Positions 1-10,163 of a stretch of 64,000 bases of DNA are shown in pieces. Location of the stretch: NCBI GenBank assembly GCA_024760905.1, contig CM045746.1, positions 12,312,966-12,376,965 on the forward strand, read 5' to 3'. Each line of letters opens with the position of its first letter. Position 1 is the stretch's first letter. The notes below the pieces were generated by a model. The model was not told where the DNA came from and ran no database searches. It worked only from the letters and a program-made list of their open reading frames with translations. Origin of the DNA: Plotosus lineatus (lineage: Eukaryota > Chordata > Actinopteri > Siluriformes > Plotosidae). A program made the position numbers and the translations under genes.

Positions 1-43
1 TCATCCTATAAGGAAAAAACAAATGCATTGTGAAACTCAGTCA

Positions 44-160
44 TTCATTCATTCATTCAGAAAATAACGTCCAGGAGGCTGGTGCCCATCTCAGCTGACT
101 CTGGGCCCATCTCAAATCGACATCCTGGACGGCTTGCCAGGCCATCGCAGGGCTGCATTG
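44..160 (-). repeat. SINE-A 3' tail fragment
   Basis: The segment holds the reverse complement of the SINE-A tail (attcattcagaaaat, then ggaggctggtgcccatctca and gccaggccatcgcaggg). Only the 3' part is present and a short internal piece appears rearranged. No tRNA-like head follows. Confidence 0.7.
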
Positions 161-516
161 TGAAACTTAAAGACTAACAACCTCTATATATCTTACAATC
201 TGTAATGTAAAGATTTAGGCTCAGTCAAGCAGTGGTGATCCCCATAGTCCAGGCCTGGGCCAATGCCTTTCGTTTCACCAGTTTATTTTAATTTTCATTT
301 GTATCCCTTCACATTGTGTATTTTTAGTTAAAGTATCCGTGGAACAAGTTCATATTTTCTCAAGCCTCTGATTTTGGTGTTGACTCCATGAACATTTATT
401 TACCTGCATGGCTGTCTGCCTACTTACGATAGATTTCTTGTTTTTATTGAGTGCAAGTCTGAGCAGTGGTCCATGAGCTGCTATTATTTTGGTTTGAGCT
501 TTTTTAATTAAAATGT
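161..516. other. AT-rich spacer, no gene seen
   Basis: Non-repetitive AT-rich DNA with no recognisable exon or repeat family. It lies downstream of exoc1l on the minus strand and could contain its 3' exons, but none could be identified. Confidence 0.5.
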
Positions 517-859
517 TCAGTTCATTTTCGGTAACCGCTTCATCCTAATTAGGGTCGCGGGGAGGCTGGTGCCCATCCCAGCCAACTCAGGGCGAGGGCA
601 GAGTACACCCTGGACAGCTCGCCAGGCCATCGCAGGGCGGAAACACGCCGACGGCTTTGCAGCCTACTCTTTACGAAAGTCAGCAATGGTTCTTTTACAT
701 GAACCTCACACCATAGACAGTGAGAGACATGGCCGGCCTTTGATAACCCAGTTAGCTGCACTGGGGGGGACAGTGACAACCTTGTGGAGAGTGGGACTCG
801 AACCCCCAACCTTTGGATCAGCGATCCGGCGCCTTATACCACTAGACCACCACTGCCCC
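517..859 (-). repeat. SINE-A, full length, tail type 1
   Basis: A complete reverse copy. It runs from the tail (cattttcggtaaccgcttca) through the core (cagcaatggttcttttacat) to the tRNA-like head ending in ccaccactgcccc. The head carries a good B-box-like element (gttcgagtccc read on the minus strand) and an A-box-like tggtctagtgg. This is one of the best copies for defining the family. Confidence 0.9.
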
Positions 860-1081
860 ATCTAATTAAAATGTATATCTACCTTTTAAAATTGCTGCCT
901 GACATCAAGTCAGCGACACATTACTGCCAGTCAGCATCGACTCATCGATGTGGAAGCCTGACTGGGTTTTCTGCGGTAGGCATACATGAACACCAAATGG
1001 GCATCAACCTTCCAGGCCATATTCTGTGACTACCGTGCTCTGCTCAGGAGTTCTGCTCTTGCATTTTACCACATTAAATCT

Positions 1082-1405
1082 TTGGCGGTGTAATGGTTAG
1101 CACATCAGCCTCACAGCAAGGAGGCCCTAAGTTTGAGTCCCATGCTCAGCTGTTACTGTGTGGCTTTTGCATGTTCTCACCATGCTTCCGTGGGTGCACA
1201 TTAGTCTATAACTGTTTTTTTTTTTTTCACTTTATCTCTCCGTGTGTATGTGAGTGTGAATGATTGTGTGTGTTGCACTGCAATGCTCTGGTGAGCTGTT
1301 TACTGTGTACCTTGCCTTCTGCCAGTTTCAATTGAGATAGACTCCAGTCTTCCAGCAACCCTAAGGTTAAGTGGCTTGGCAAAGGACTCAGTGAGTGAGT
1401 GATTA
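1082..1405 (+). repeat. SINE-B copy
   Basis: The head (ggcggtgtaatggttagcac), a B-box-like gtttgagtccc and the diagnostic ttttgcatgttctcacc are present. The copy ends in gagtgagtgag. SINE-B has a different tRNA-like head from SINE-A but ends in a related LINE-like tail. Confidence 0.8.
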
Positions 1406-1973
1406 CATTGACAATTGCAAACCACAAATTGCATCTACTAAACATTATCTCTCAATAAAAAAAAATCCAATCTTATTTATTTTTGTAATTAACACGTAAT
1501 TGCTTTTATTAAATAATTAAGATCATTAGTAGGTGAGCTTCAATGTTTTTTTTTGTGCAATGAAATTTGAAGTAGGCAATGTTTGTGAACATGGTCTACT
1601 TTCATTTCTGCTAACAGTTACCTACATTACCCACAATGCCTTTTGAATACCTGCACGCTGATAGTGCTGTCAGTGGAGTTTAGGCCACCAAAAAATGAAA
1701 AAGATACAGTGGCACTTTAGTACTTTAGTTTGTTGAGATCAGCTACCAAAGAGTGAAATTTAATGCCATGTAAAATCTTATTGCCCACTAATGGTCTGGT
1801 TCGAGATTCTGCTCTAACAACATATTGTTGCATCATTGTGAGGGCGTGAACACTGAAATCTGACCATTTTCGCATTTGCGTGTGACCAGTGACTTTTTTA
1901 ATTCCACTGAAAAGTATTGTAACCATCAGCAACATCATACAGTGATATGAGAGCAGCCACTGATATCTCATAT
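1406..1973. other. Spacer, no gene seen
   Basis: AT-rich sequence without a recognisable family. An 84-codon minus-strand ORF at 1717-1971 shows no domain and no flanking splice signals that link it to exoc1l. Confidence 0.5.
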
Positions 1974-2249
1974 CTTCTTTTCCTTTCGGCTGTTCCTTTC
2001 AGGGGTCGCCACAGCAAATCATCTGCCTCCATCTTCATGGAAGTAAGTCATATTAATGATTTGTATGTTTGATTTGGCATAGGTTTTTACGTCGGATGCC
2101 CTTCCTGACACAATCCTTTAGCAAGGGGCAGAAACACGTTGACGGCTATGCAGCTACTCTTTACGAAAGTCAGCAATGGTTCTTTTACATGAACCTCACA
2201 CCATAGATCAGTGATCCAGCACCTTTACCACCAGGCCACCACTGCCCGA
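1974..2249 (-). repeat. SINE-A copy, tail type 2, internally deleted
   Basis: The reverse copy begins with tail type 2 (cctttcggctgttcctttca, then ggggtcgccacagcaaatca) and continues with ttacgtcggatgcccttcct and the SINE-A core. About 100 bp between the core and the tRNA-like head are missing: caccatag runs directly into atcagtgatcc. Confidence 0.85.
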
Positions 2250-2395
2250 ACGCTTTCGTACAATAGCAGTTTCCTCATATAAATAATGGAAATAGAGTAG
2301 TAGCCAACAATTTCACACTAGCATCACTAAAAACCTTACAGATAGTTTAATGTGCAAAGTTGCTTATATTTAACATATTTATCTTACGGCAAAGG

Positions 2396-2740
2396 ACAGT
2401 CGTGGCCTGGTGGTATAGGGCACTGGTTTGGTGATCCTAAGGTTTCGGGTTCAAGTCCTACTCTCCACAAGGTTGTCACCCCCCCCCCCTTCCCAGTGCA
2501 GCTAACTGGGTTATCAAAGGCCGGCCATGTCTCTCACTGTCTATGGTGTGAGGTGTAAAAGAACCATTGCCGACTTTCGACAAGTGTAGCTGCAAAGCCG
2601 TCAGCGAGTTTCCGCTCTGCGATGGCCTGGCAAACTGTCCAGGGTGTACTCTGCCCTCGCCCGGAGTCGACTGGGATGGGCCACATCCTCCCCGCGACCC
2701 TAATTAGGATTAAGCGGTTACAGAAAATGAAAGGAAATGA
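2396..2740 (+). repeat. SINE-A, full length, tail type 1
   Basis: Head gtcgtggcctggtggtatag, core ctaactgggttatcaaaggc, and tail ccctaattaggattaagcgg followed by acagaaaatgaaagga. A second small tail fragment (agggtgtacgctgcc) lies at about 2819-2852. Confidence 0.9.
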
Positions 2741-2852
2741 AATCTTACAGCAAATGAAAACCAGGCAGGCATCCATACTGAAAACACACCAACCACAAAA
2801 CAAAATAGACATCAATTGAGGGTGTACGCTGCCGTCACTCAGAGTCGACTTT

Positions 2853-3090
2853 AAAGATCTGCCTATCTCACGATGTTAAAGAATCCTTTAAAAAGTTCTG
2901 AATCCAAATCCTTGTCTGGATCCAGAATTTATTTAAGACCATCTCCAAAGTCTGTCTTCCTTTTCCAAAGCCCTAGGTGTAATAGAACTTTCACGAATTT
3001 CTGCCCATAACTGTTTGTGTAATCCTGATAACAAACACACAAACCCATGCTAAAACATTTAAATATAATGGGTTCATGCCATAAATAGGG
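2853..3090. other. Spacer, no gene seen
   Basis: No repeat family or exon recognised. Confidence 0.45.
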
Positions 3091-3425
3091 TGGCACAGTG
3101 GCATTGTGGGTTGAATGTCCATATCATAGCAAGAGGGTCCTGGGTCTTGAAACCTTGGCATTTCTGTGTGGAGTTTGAATGTTCTCCTTGTGCTTGCATA
3201 AGTTCCCTCCAGTTTCCTCTCACAGTTTACGGATATGCAAATACAGTTAATTAGTTCTTAAAATTGCCCCTCGGTGTGAATGTGAGCGTGAATGGTTTTG
3301 TGTGTGTGGGCCTGTGATGGTCTGGCAAGATGTTCAGGTTGTACCCTAGTGACGGTTGAGATAGGCTCCAGGCTACTCGTGACCTTATTATAATTAAGTG
3401 GTTTAACGAATGATGGATAGATATC
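3091..3425 (+). repeat. SINE-B copy
   Basis: ggtggcacagtggcattgtg head, a tttctgtgtggagtttgaat middle and a ttataattaagtggtttaac tail. It is diverged. Confidence 0.75.
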
Positions 3426-4079
3426 ATAAATATAAACATTTTATTGGGTTCGTCTATAGAGAGCAGTTTTTAATTATTGAAGAATGAAATATTTAATGAT
3501 GATTGCATAAGTTATTCACCTCCACTGTTGTGAAACCCGTGTATTCATTTTGACCCAATCAGTTACCATTAGTGTTCATATAATTAAATTGGATGGAGGC
3601 CAATGTTGTGTAAGTAGAGTGATCCCAATAAAGACAACTATCTCTATGCAAACACTCCAACAAACAGCATCACAAAGACCAGTGAGTGATTAAAACAAGT
3701 CAAGGATGAACTTCTGAATGAGTACCAATCAGGGATTTAGAGATTTGTCACAAAAAGGGACAAAAAAAAAAATATATATATTTTGCAATGCACCAACAAA
3801 ATTAAACAAAAAAAATTAAAAAGAAAGAATATTCAGTAGCATAACTGTAGTGGTTCCTACTCAAAGCTGTCTACCAAAATTCAGTAGCCAAGTGCAGGAG
3901 GCTTTAATCAGAGAACCACCGGAACTGTTATACATTTTATCCAGACACTAAGTACGTATTTATACCGTAACAATCTTTTTAATGTAATTTATAAATGAAA
4001 ATTTTATAGATTTCACTCTCTAACAAAGAAATAAATAAAAATGTAAAATGTAGTTTTAATATTAATAAAAACTTGGTAG
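3426..4079. other. AT-rich spacer, no gene seen
   Basis: Non-repetitive AT-rich DNA. It lies downstream of exoc1l exon 2 on that strand, but no continuation of the Sec3 PH-like domain was recognised here. Confidence 0.45.
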
Positions 4080-4432
4080 GGGGGGCAGTGGTGGTCTAGT
4101 GGTATAGGGCGTTGGATCGCTGATCCAAAGGTTGGGGGTTCAATTCCCACTCTCCACAAGGTTGTCACTGTCCCCCCCCCCAGTGCAGCTAACTGGGTTA
4201 TCAAAGGCCGGCCATGTCTCTCACTGTCTATGGTGAGAGGCATGTAAAAGAACCATTGCTGACTTTTGACAAGAGTAGCTGCAAAGCCGTCGGCGTGTTT
4301 CCGCCCCGCGAATGGCCTGGCGAGCAGTCCAGGGTGTACTCTGCCCTTGCCCGAAGTTGGCTAGGATGGGCGCCAGCCTCCCCGCGACCCTAATTAGGAT
4401 TAAGCGGTTTCAGAAAATGAACTGAACTGAAC
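4080..4432 (+). repeat. SINE-A, full length, tail type 1
   Basis: gcagtggtggtctagtggta head through core to a ggattaagcggtttcagaaa tail with a gaactgaactgaac end. It is near the family consensus and therefore probably young. Confidence 0.9.
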
Positions 4433-4724
4433 AAAACTTGGTAGACTTATTAGGGATAAATTCTTTTTTTTTTACTTTTAAAAATTACTTCATATGAAAT
4501 TACTTACAGACTGCAATCAAATAACATCAATGTTTTTTGCGTGGCTACTCCTTACCTTAAGCTCTGCATAGAAGAAAAAACACACATTACCATAGATTTC
4601 ACTTTCAGTTAATCCCGTTAAATTAATGAATTTAATTCAGTTAAAAAAAACATTGTACGTATAGTTATATGCGATTATATATGAGATCGACCAAAAACTG
4701 TTCTAATAATCAAGGTTCAGATAA

Positions 4725-5020
4725 ATAAGTGAGTTCCACATTGTTTGTGAGGTATTTGAGTTGTTTAAATCATGGCTGAGTTGATTAGTTTGTTTGGTGT
4801 TGGATTTTGTTTGTGTTTGTATTATTGTGTTATTTGATTGGTTGAATTGTTTTCGAGCTGTTTTGACTAGTGTTGGAGTTGCTTGGGTAGCATTTGAGTT
4901 GTTTTCATTTTTGAGTGTTGTTTGTGTGCCGCTTTGTTTACGTAATGTTTGAAAGATTGATGTTTTTGAGGGGTGTCTCAGTTGTTTGGGTGGTGTTTGA
5001 GTTTTTTGCGTGCCTCTGAT
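4725..5020. repeat. T/G-rich degenerate low-complexity tract
   Basis: Recurring variants of gagttgttt and gtgtttgagtt give a degenerate repeat. The reverse strand is open as an Asn/Thr/Gln-rich reading frame, which is a composition effect rather than a gene. It lies just downstream of exoc1l exon 2. Confidence 0.55.
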
Positions 5021-5117
5021 ATGTCTAGCATAACTCATTAAGACATTTACTGTTTCCTATAACTGGAATAAAAACCAATGGATTTAAGATATTCGGGGTA
5101 GCAAAGGACTGGCTTAC

Positions 5118-5278
5118 TGTGTCGGGGTCCCGACCATCCAGAATCCTCAGTTCTTCAAGAGTCCACACCTCCGTCTTCACGTAGTGGTCTTCCAGTCCAA
5201 CTCGCCGAGATTTCTTACTCTTGGTGGGGTGAGATTTCTCACACTGCACCACTGAGATCTGGACTTGCTTGCACTTAG
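5118..5278 (-). CDS. exoc1l: exoc1l coding exon 2
   Basis: 161 nt, phase 1 in and phase 0 out. The joining codon reads Thr. Acceptor tagtag precedes 5278 and donor gtaagc follows 5118. It includes the VWTLEELRILDG motif of the Sec3 PH-like domain. Confidence 0.72.
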
Positions 5279-5938
5279 CTACTACACATGAAAATATAAC
5301 ATCAAATTTGATTCAGATTTCATTTCCTTCTGTTATTACATTCACACTGTAAGTACTGTTGGCTAATATTTTAAATTTTGACTAAATTTAATTGAACATG
5401 CTATTTTTATTTACGTATTTATATATTTTTATTAGGTGTCATATCCATTATATATGTAATAACGACTAGAACAAGAGTTGAAATTAGACTTCTAAAGTGT
5501 AAAAATATGTTACATACCACAAATAATAATAAAATAGATTTTTTTTAATCAAGGCTGATAAAAATGTTTTCAAATATTTACAACAAGCATAAAATAAATG
5601 AGATTGAATGATGTATTAATTCTTTATTTTTCTTTTGTCAAAAATAGTAGGCCACAAATATTTAACTTTGAGAAAAGATACGTACAGTATCTCAAGCGAC
5701 AGCTTCATTACAATTCTAAAATTATAAATATAATAATTTGTAGTCAATTACAAACATAAGACTCCAAATCCACTATTATTCCCATGTACAGTAGATATGA
5801 AAGCACAGGTGACTTACTAGACACACAAACAAAATGTCGTCCACTTTTCCCCTCCTCGATCTCTATAAACTCCACCAGTTTTTGTTTTTCCGGTCTAAAC
5901 AAAACTCGTTGCATCTCTTCTTTCAACAGTGATGACAT
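5118..5938 (-). CDS. exoc1l: exocyst complex component 1-like (5' exons only)
   Basis: Two minus-strand coding exons join in frame. Exon 1 (5938-5818) starts MSSLLKEEMQRVLF and ends at a consensus gtaagt donor. Exon 2 (5278-5118) starts after an ag acceptor and ends at a gtaagc donor. Together they give 94 codons ending in phase 0. The product shows the LVEFIEIEEG strand, HFVCVS, the VQISVVQ strand, then TEVWTLEELRILDGRDPDT. That pattern is the start of the Sec3/EXOC1 N-terminal PH-like domain, which in the family binds phosphoinositides and Rho GTPases. The short MSSLLKE start fits the EXOC1-like paralogue rather than full EXOC1. Later exons, expected to carry the FDLHF-type end of the domain, were not found between 1 and 5117. 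The gene is therefore partial here, with its 3' end outside recognition or lost. Confidence 0.72.
5818..5938 (-). CDS. exoc1l: exoc1l coding exon 1
   Basis: 121 nt, 40 codons plus one base. The start codon is at 5938-5936. The donor is gtaagt immediately below 5818. Confidence 0.72.
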
Positions 5939-5993
5939 CTCGGAGAAAAAATGAAAGGAAAAAATAGACAGTGCTAAATTGATGGCTATTTAA

Positions 5994-5994
<1 letters not shown>

Positions 5995-6034
<40 letters not shown>
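5995..6034. repeat. (ATA)n microsatellite
   Basis: About 13 trinucleotide units, 60 bp upstream of the exoc1l start codon. Confidence 0.95.
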
Positions 6035-6038
<4 letters not shown>

Positions 6039-6695
6039 TGAAATCAGGAAAAAAAAACAGAATTAGGTTTCCTCCAGCTTCAGATGAGTATGTGATGTTT
6101 CTTGTGCTGTCTCTCTCCTCTACTCCACTTGCTTGAGCTTCAGAAGTTATCAAGTAACAGCTTCCCCTTAACCCTCCATTATAAAAGCACAGACTAACCA
6201 GTTGCTTTGAGACCACTCAGAATATTTTTTGCGGCGCTATCAACCATAAAGGTCCTATTTGTAATCGATTACAAAATGCATAATTTATGCCTATAAAATT
6301 CATTCACACAAGGGCCCACCCACTCTTCCACTTCTTGAAAGTGTATACACACAAACCCAGAGGCATTTATTATTGTTGGGAAAAGATAATCAATAACTTC
6401 CTGTGTAAAGATGTCAGATGCCACCGAACAGACGCCAAATAACCGAGTTTCATCTTGAAAAAGCACTGTATTAGATTGGTCCTCTTTGTGTAAGGAAAAA
6501 CGGAGGGTTAAGTGCCAGAGGAAATCCTGAGAGATTTCTCCAAAGTGGTTTCACTTTATTTAAAACGGAAGAAAAGCACTCACACACCAGCAAATAAGTC
6601 AGCTCGGAAGGAATCATATTCACATGCAGAATGAACGATGCTTGTTTTGCTAATCTTTTGACAGACTGAAGCAGTAAAATAGTGTTGTAGTGTTT
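6035..6695. other. exoc1l upstream region, no gene seen
   Basis: Candidate 5' flank of exoc1l on the minus strand. No clear TATA element or 5' UTR exon could be assigned, and short ORFs here show no domain. Confidence 0.4.
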
Positions 6696-6945
6696 AGTAC
6701 ATACACTCCACAGCAAAAAAAGATCATGGGTTTGAGTCCCGAGCTTGGCGAGGGCATTTCTATGTAGACTTCACATGTTGTCCTAGAGCTTGCATGGGTT
6801 TTTTCTGGGTGCTCAGGTTTCCTCCCGCAATCTGAAGACATGCACATTAGGCGAATTGACCTCCAGTTGTCTGTGAGTTGTTTTGTGTGTGTATGTGTAT
6901 GTGTACAGGAGTATGTGTGTTGCCCTGCGATGGACCGGTGAGCTG
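6696..6945 (+). repeat. SINE-B fragment
   Basis: Contains gggtttgagtcccgagcttg, the tttctatgtagacttcacat middle and ccctgcgatggaccggtgag. It is directly followed by the start of a second SINE-B. Confidence 0.7.
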
Positions 6946-7082
6946 TCCAGCACATCTACCTCAAAGCAAGAAGCTTGTGTGGAATTTGTAATTTCTCCCT
7001 GTGGCTGTATGGGATTCCTCAAGGTACTTTGACTTTATCCCTCAGTCCAAAGACATGCACATTAAGCTAATTGACTGCTTCC
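6946..7082 (+). repeat. SINE-B left half (split by the THAP transposon)
   Basis: cacatctacctcaaagcaag through acatgcacattaagctaatt to gactgcttcc. It continues at 8375 after the 1.3-kb THAP element. Confidence 0.7.
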
Positions 7083-7245
7083 AATAGAGGTTTTGCAGCT
7101 GACGTCATGCATACATTATCCTAATGCGGGTTTTGTTTATACCGCCGTATTGGTATGAAAACAAACCATTCACTCCGGCCCCAACACAATAGCACACACA
7201 TGTGTAAGGGTTTAATACTGCGTTTATTTATTAAACAAGTGCAAA

Positions 7246-7446
7246 ATGGCATTTAACTGTGTTGCTGTCGGTTGTACAAATTATAGAGGAAAGAATCCAG
7301 GTGTTAAATATCATAGATTCCCTGCTAATAAAGCCCGACGAGAGAAATGGATTTCTGCTTTGAAAAGAGCTGATACCGACAACAAAAGGAAAGATTGGCG
7401 ACCAGCTGCTACCAGTCGTGTATGTAAGCGAACATTTTGTTGGAGG
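7246..7446 (+). pseudogene. THAP zinc-finger exon of a DNA transposon (frameshifted)
   Basis: The start MAFNCVAVGCTNY carries the first two zinc-binding cysteines (Cys5, Cys10). KYHRFPANKARREKWISAL has the THAP HxFP and KW motifs, and WRPAATSRVC supplies the conserved Trp and the third Cys. The frame then reads KRTFCWRQ. Removing one A in tgtaagcgaac (about 7423-7426) would restore the canonical SEHFVGGK ending with the zinc-binding His, right before a gtaatt donor-like sequence. The exon therefore looks like the 5' exon of a THAP transposase or accessory protein with a single-base insertion. THAP domains bind DNA and would recognise the element's ends. Confidence 0.75.
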
Positions 7447-7969
7447 CAAGTAATTTTTATCAGTAGATATATTATTATTTATTGTCTTAACCACAGTTTG
7501 ATTCCATTTAACTGTATATCTGGTGTCCATTTATAGGCTGAGGGCAGCTAAAATGCTATTTAGTCTTTATTATAACATGTACAGTGTATATATAATAAAC
7601 ATTATAACACTTCATAGATTTAGTTCCACATGTTTGTGCTTAATATATAATGCAGGCAAAATGATTAAAAAAAAATGTGAGTCATAATTACCTTTGCCAT
7701 GATTAATACTTTGGTGTCCTCACACAGCTTGCCATGGGCGATATTAGAGGCTTTCCTGGGTATAATATGCTCGCGAAGTGCCGAAACCCATCCAGATAAA
7801 AAATACACATACGCTTCCCAGATTGAACTTTAACAGTCTTTAATACGTGTTCTAACACACACAACAAACATGCCGTTCTCTGGTTTTTGCTTCACTTGTT
7901 TAATCCCACAATGCATTACAGAACCGGAATATACCAATTTCCGAGGGGAGTAATCATTAACAATGCTTG

Positions 7970-8308
7970 CTACACTCTAAGCCCTTTGAAACTTTTCAGT
8001 TTTTCATGAGTATAATCAGATATGCGATTAATCAAATAATTATAGATATCTGGGTATATTAAACCAGGTATCCTGTCCGTTCCTTCATCCATGCAGTTAA
8101 CAAACAACCCATCGGGCAAAACGTATGGGTCATTTGTTAGCCCTGATAACCGTAGTTTTTGAATATACTGTTGTTTATGATCGTTATCATAATTACCAGG
8201 GAGCTCGGAAAGCACTGGGATTGTATTACGGCTGTCAACATTCATATTTATATAATCTACCACGCTAAAAACAGGCACCGCAATTGCAAAGTATATGTTT
8301 GTTTTCAC
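7970..8308 (-). CDS. Second ORF of the THAP element, unknown function
   Basis: 112 codons, uninterrupted, starting MKTNIYFAIAVPVF and ending KLKSFKGLRV. The segment DRIPGLIYPDIYNYLINR and YTHEKLKSFKGL resembles the N-terminal part of transposon-associated fish proteins that carry SWIM zinc fingers further on. That resemblance is from memory and uncertain. No SWIM CxC or catalytic motif lies in the part present. It may be only a first exon, since the stop falls where a donor might be expected. It is convergent with the THAP frame and within the same inverted repeats. Confidence 0.5.
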   Translation of the reverse strand: MKTNIYFAIAVPVFSVVDYINMNVDSRNTIPVLSELPGNYDNDHKQQYIQKLRLSGLTNDPYVLPDGLFVNCMDEGTDRIPGLIYPDIYNYLINRISDYTHEKLKSFKGLRV

Positions 8309-8374
8309 TCCAATATGGCGGCATAAACAGAGTTGCTACTCGGCGTGTCACATGACTGCAAAACCTCTATTGCC

Positions 8375-8406
8375 CTAGGTGTGCGTGTGAATACAAATCT
8401 GAATGG

Positions 8407-8485
<79 letters not shown>

Positions 8486-8615
8486 TGTGTGTGTGTGTTT
8501 ACCTTGTGATAACCTAACAAGCTGTTCAGGATTCAAGCTGGCCTTTGCATCCGTTTCAGCTGAGATAGGCTTCAGCCTCCCCCGTGACCCTAATAAGAGT
8601 AATCAATCCATAAAA
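8375..8615 (+). repeat. SINE-B right half with (GT)n expansion
   Basis: Resumes with cccctaggtg-like gccctaggtgtgcgtgtgaa. It runs through a long GT tract (8411-8498) and ends agataggcttcagcctcccc plus accctaataagag. Confidence 0.75.
8411..8498. repeat. (GT)n microsatellite
   Basis: About 44 dinucleotide units with rare a/c interruptions. It has grown from the GT-rich segment of SINE-B. Confidence 0.95.
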
Positions 8616-9264
8616 TGAGTCATTAGTGAGGAAGGTATTACCCAAGTGCATAGAATCTATGTAGTGTAATTACTGTAGTGTATTCTTGGCCTCTTTGTAC
8701 TCAATGAAAACTGTTTCATCTCAGACTATAATGAAATTAAGGAGACAGGCAGAGAAGCAGAGAGGCTGAGAGACGGGCAGAATGTAGTGGCATAAAAATA
8801 AATACAGGGATCCCTCACTTTTTGCGGTTAATTGGGACCGAGATCCCCATGCGACCATCGAAATCCGCAAAGTAGGATCAACACCCCCCCCCCAACTGAC
8901 GTATACCTACATGCATATGTATATATACGTAATATCAACAAATACATATGCAATGCTATAAATGCTTATAATGACAATTAAACATTCAAAAATAATGCAT
9001 AAGATGTAAATAAAATATACAGTAAATACTGTATATGCACATACAGACGCGCACATGCATGCAGATGCGCGTGCACATACTCAGATGCGCACCTCACAAC
9101 AATGTAAGTAGTTTTGATGGGAGATTGTGGGTTGTTTTTTGTTTTGTGTTTGTTTAGGGTTTTTTATTCTTTATTTTTTGCATAATTGGCCTTGTTTTTG
9201 TGGCATTTTCCTTAACGTTTTCCCCTATTCTTCCTTAATTTCCTTATTTTTTAATTCGATGAAC

Positions 9265-10089
9265 ACAGACACTCCCTGCTTTACGTTCATTTGTTTTACA
9301 TATTTTTCGATTTTACAGTTAAAAAAAAAAAAAATTGTCATTTTGAGTTTAGCGTGCTCTCTGTAGTCCAAGACGTACCTATGTAGTACGCTGATGTAAT
9401 ACGCTACTTACGCATGACGCTGTGTCCATTGTTTACAAACGACAGACTGAACGTGCCCTACTTCTTCCCAGTTCACCACGTGTTACCCTTGTGTTAAGAC
9501 GTTGTCTCTGTGATCTTTGTGTTTACACTGTTTTGCGGACTTTTGTAACCCTAAGCAAATATGGTTGGTCAGAAGTGTAAGCCTACTAGCAATCGTGGGA
9601 ATCAGAAAAAGCAGCAAGCCATCTCGTTAGAAACGAAGATAGCTATTATCAAAAAAAATTGATGCTGGTGAAAAACATGTGAATGTTGCACGTTTCTTCC
9701 AAATGGCTCCGTCGACCATCAGAACCATTTTCAAGCAGAAAGATGGCATCACAGAGAATGTTAAAGGTTATATTTGATACTGTATTTGATATTTGATGAG
9801 TGAATTTGATTAAAATGTATCTATTTGAAGTTATTTTGCTTGAATTTAATTTATTTGAAATGAATGTTGATATTATTTGATATATTTGATATTATTTTGC
9901 AATATTATGTTTATAATAATTGATTTAGGGGCGTTTTATGAGATATGGTAATGGTATTTATGGATGTATAGTACAGTATGAACGTCATACGCCACTGGAA
10001 CATACGGTAACAACTTACGTTTTTTTTTTTTTCACCTTACGTTCGGCCGTCCAGAACCGAACTAAAACGTAAGTCAGGGAGCGTCTGTA
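9265..10089 (+). mobile_element. Nested Tigger-like element
   Basis: Left end cagacactccctgctttacg and right end gtaagtcagggagcgtctg form an imperfect inverted repeat. The element interrupts pogo-MITE copy A. It contains the 5' end of a Tigger transposase gene but loses the remainder after about 70 codons, so it is non-autonomous. Confidence 0.8.
9561..9775 (+). pseudogene. Tigger transposase N-terminus (frameshifted, truncated)
   Basis: Starts MVGQKCKPTSNRGNQKKQQ then AISLETKIAIIKK. A run of eight A at about 9651-9658 shifts the frame; with seven A it would continue IDAGEKHVNVARFF then APSTIRTIFKQKDGI. This is the psq/CENP-B-type helix-turn-helix that binds pogo/Tigger ends. The DDE catalytic region is absent, and sequence after VKG is unrelated AT-rich DNA. 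Confidence 0.8.
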
Positions 10090-10163
10090 TTTAGAAAAAA
10101 AAAAAAAACGTGCTACACTGAAGCCCCTTGAATTGAAGCGCAAAGTAGCGAGGGATCCCTGTA

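Larger units (their letters stand above)
7083..8374. mobile_element. THAP-containing DNA transposon with convergent ORFs
   Basis: The ends form an inverted repeat: caatagaggttttgcag on the left and ctgcaaaacctctattg on the right. The element sits inside a SINE-B copy whose halves continue on both sides, so its borders are fixed by the interrupted host repeat. Inside, a THAP zinc-finger reading frame starts about 160 bp from the left end on the plus strand. A 112-codon frame starts about 65 bp from the right end on the minus strand. The two ORFs converge. THAP domains occur in P-element and Kolobok transposases and in some Harbinger-like elements. The superfamily cannot be fixed here because no catalytic domain is visible and the target duplication is unclear. 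It is probably an internally deleted copy. Confidence 0.7.
8803..10163. mobile_element. pogo/Tigger-type MITE, copy A, carrying a nested Tigger
   Basis: The ends read cagggatccctcactttttg and agcgagggatccctg, flanked by TA on both sides as expected for Tc1/mariner-pogo insertion. Three shorter relatives lie at 12649, 20611 and 35826. This copy is longer because a second element with different ends is inserted at 9265-10089. The body also holds a ggttaattgggaccgag segment and a microsatellite-like acatgcatgc region. Confidence 0.85.

Noticed and set aside
784..858. tRNA-like sequences with A and B boxes
   Set aside because: The same motif heads some 30 dispersed SINE copies and continues into the SINE core. 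None is an isolated 72-bp gene with a convincing cloverleaf.
1717..1971. Candidate exoc1l 3' exon
   Set aside because: The peptide does not show the expected FDLHF or aromatic pattern of the Sec3 domain, and no acceptor is in the right phase.
4555..4590. 8-nt microexon candidate for exoc1l between cttctatgcag and gtaagg
   Set aside because: Too short to judge, and it does not supply the expected continuation of the Sec3 domain.
4703..5038. 111-codon Asn/Thr/Gln-rich ORF
   Set aside because: Reverse translation of a T/G-rich degenerate repeat, with no splice or domain support.
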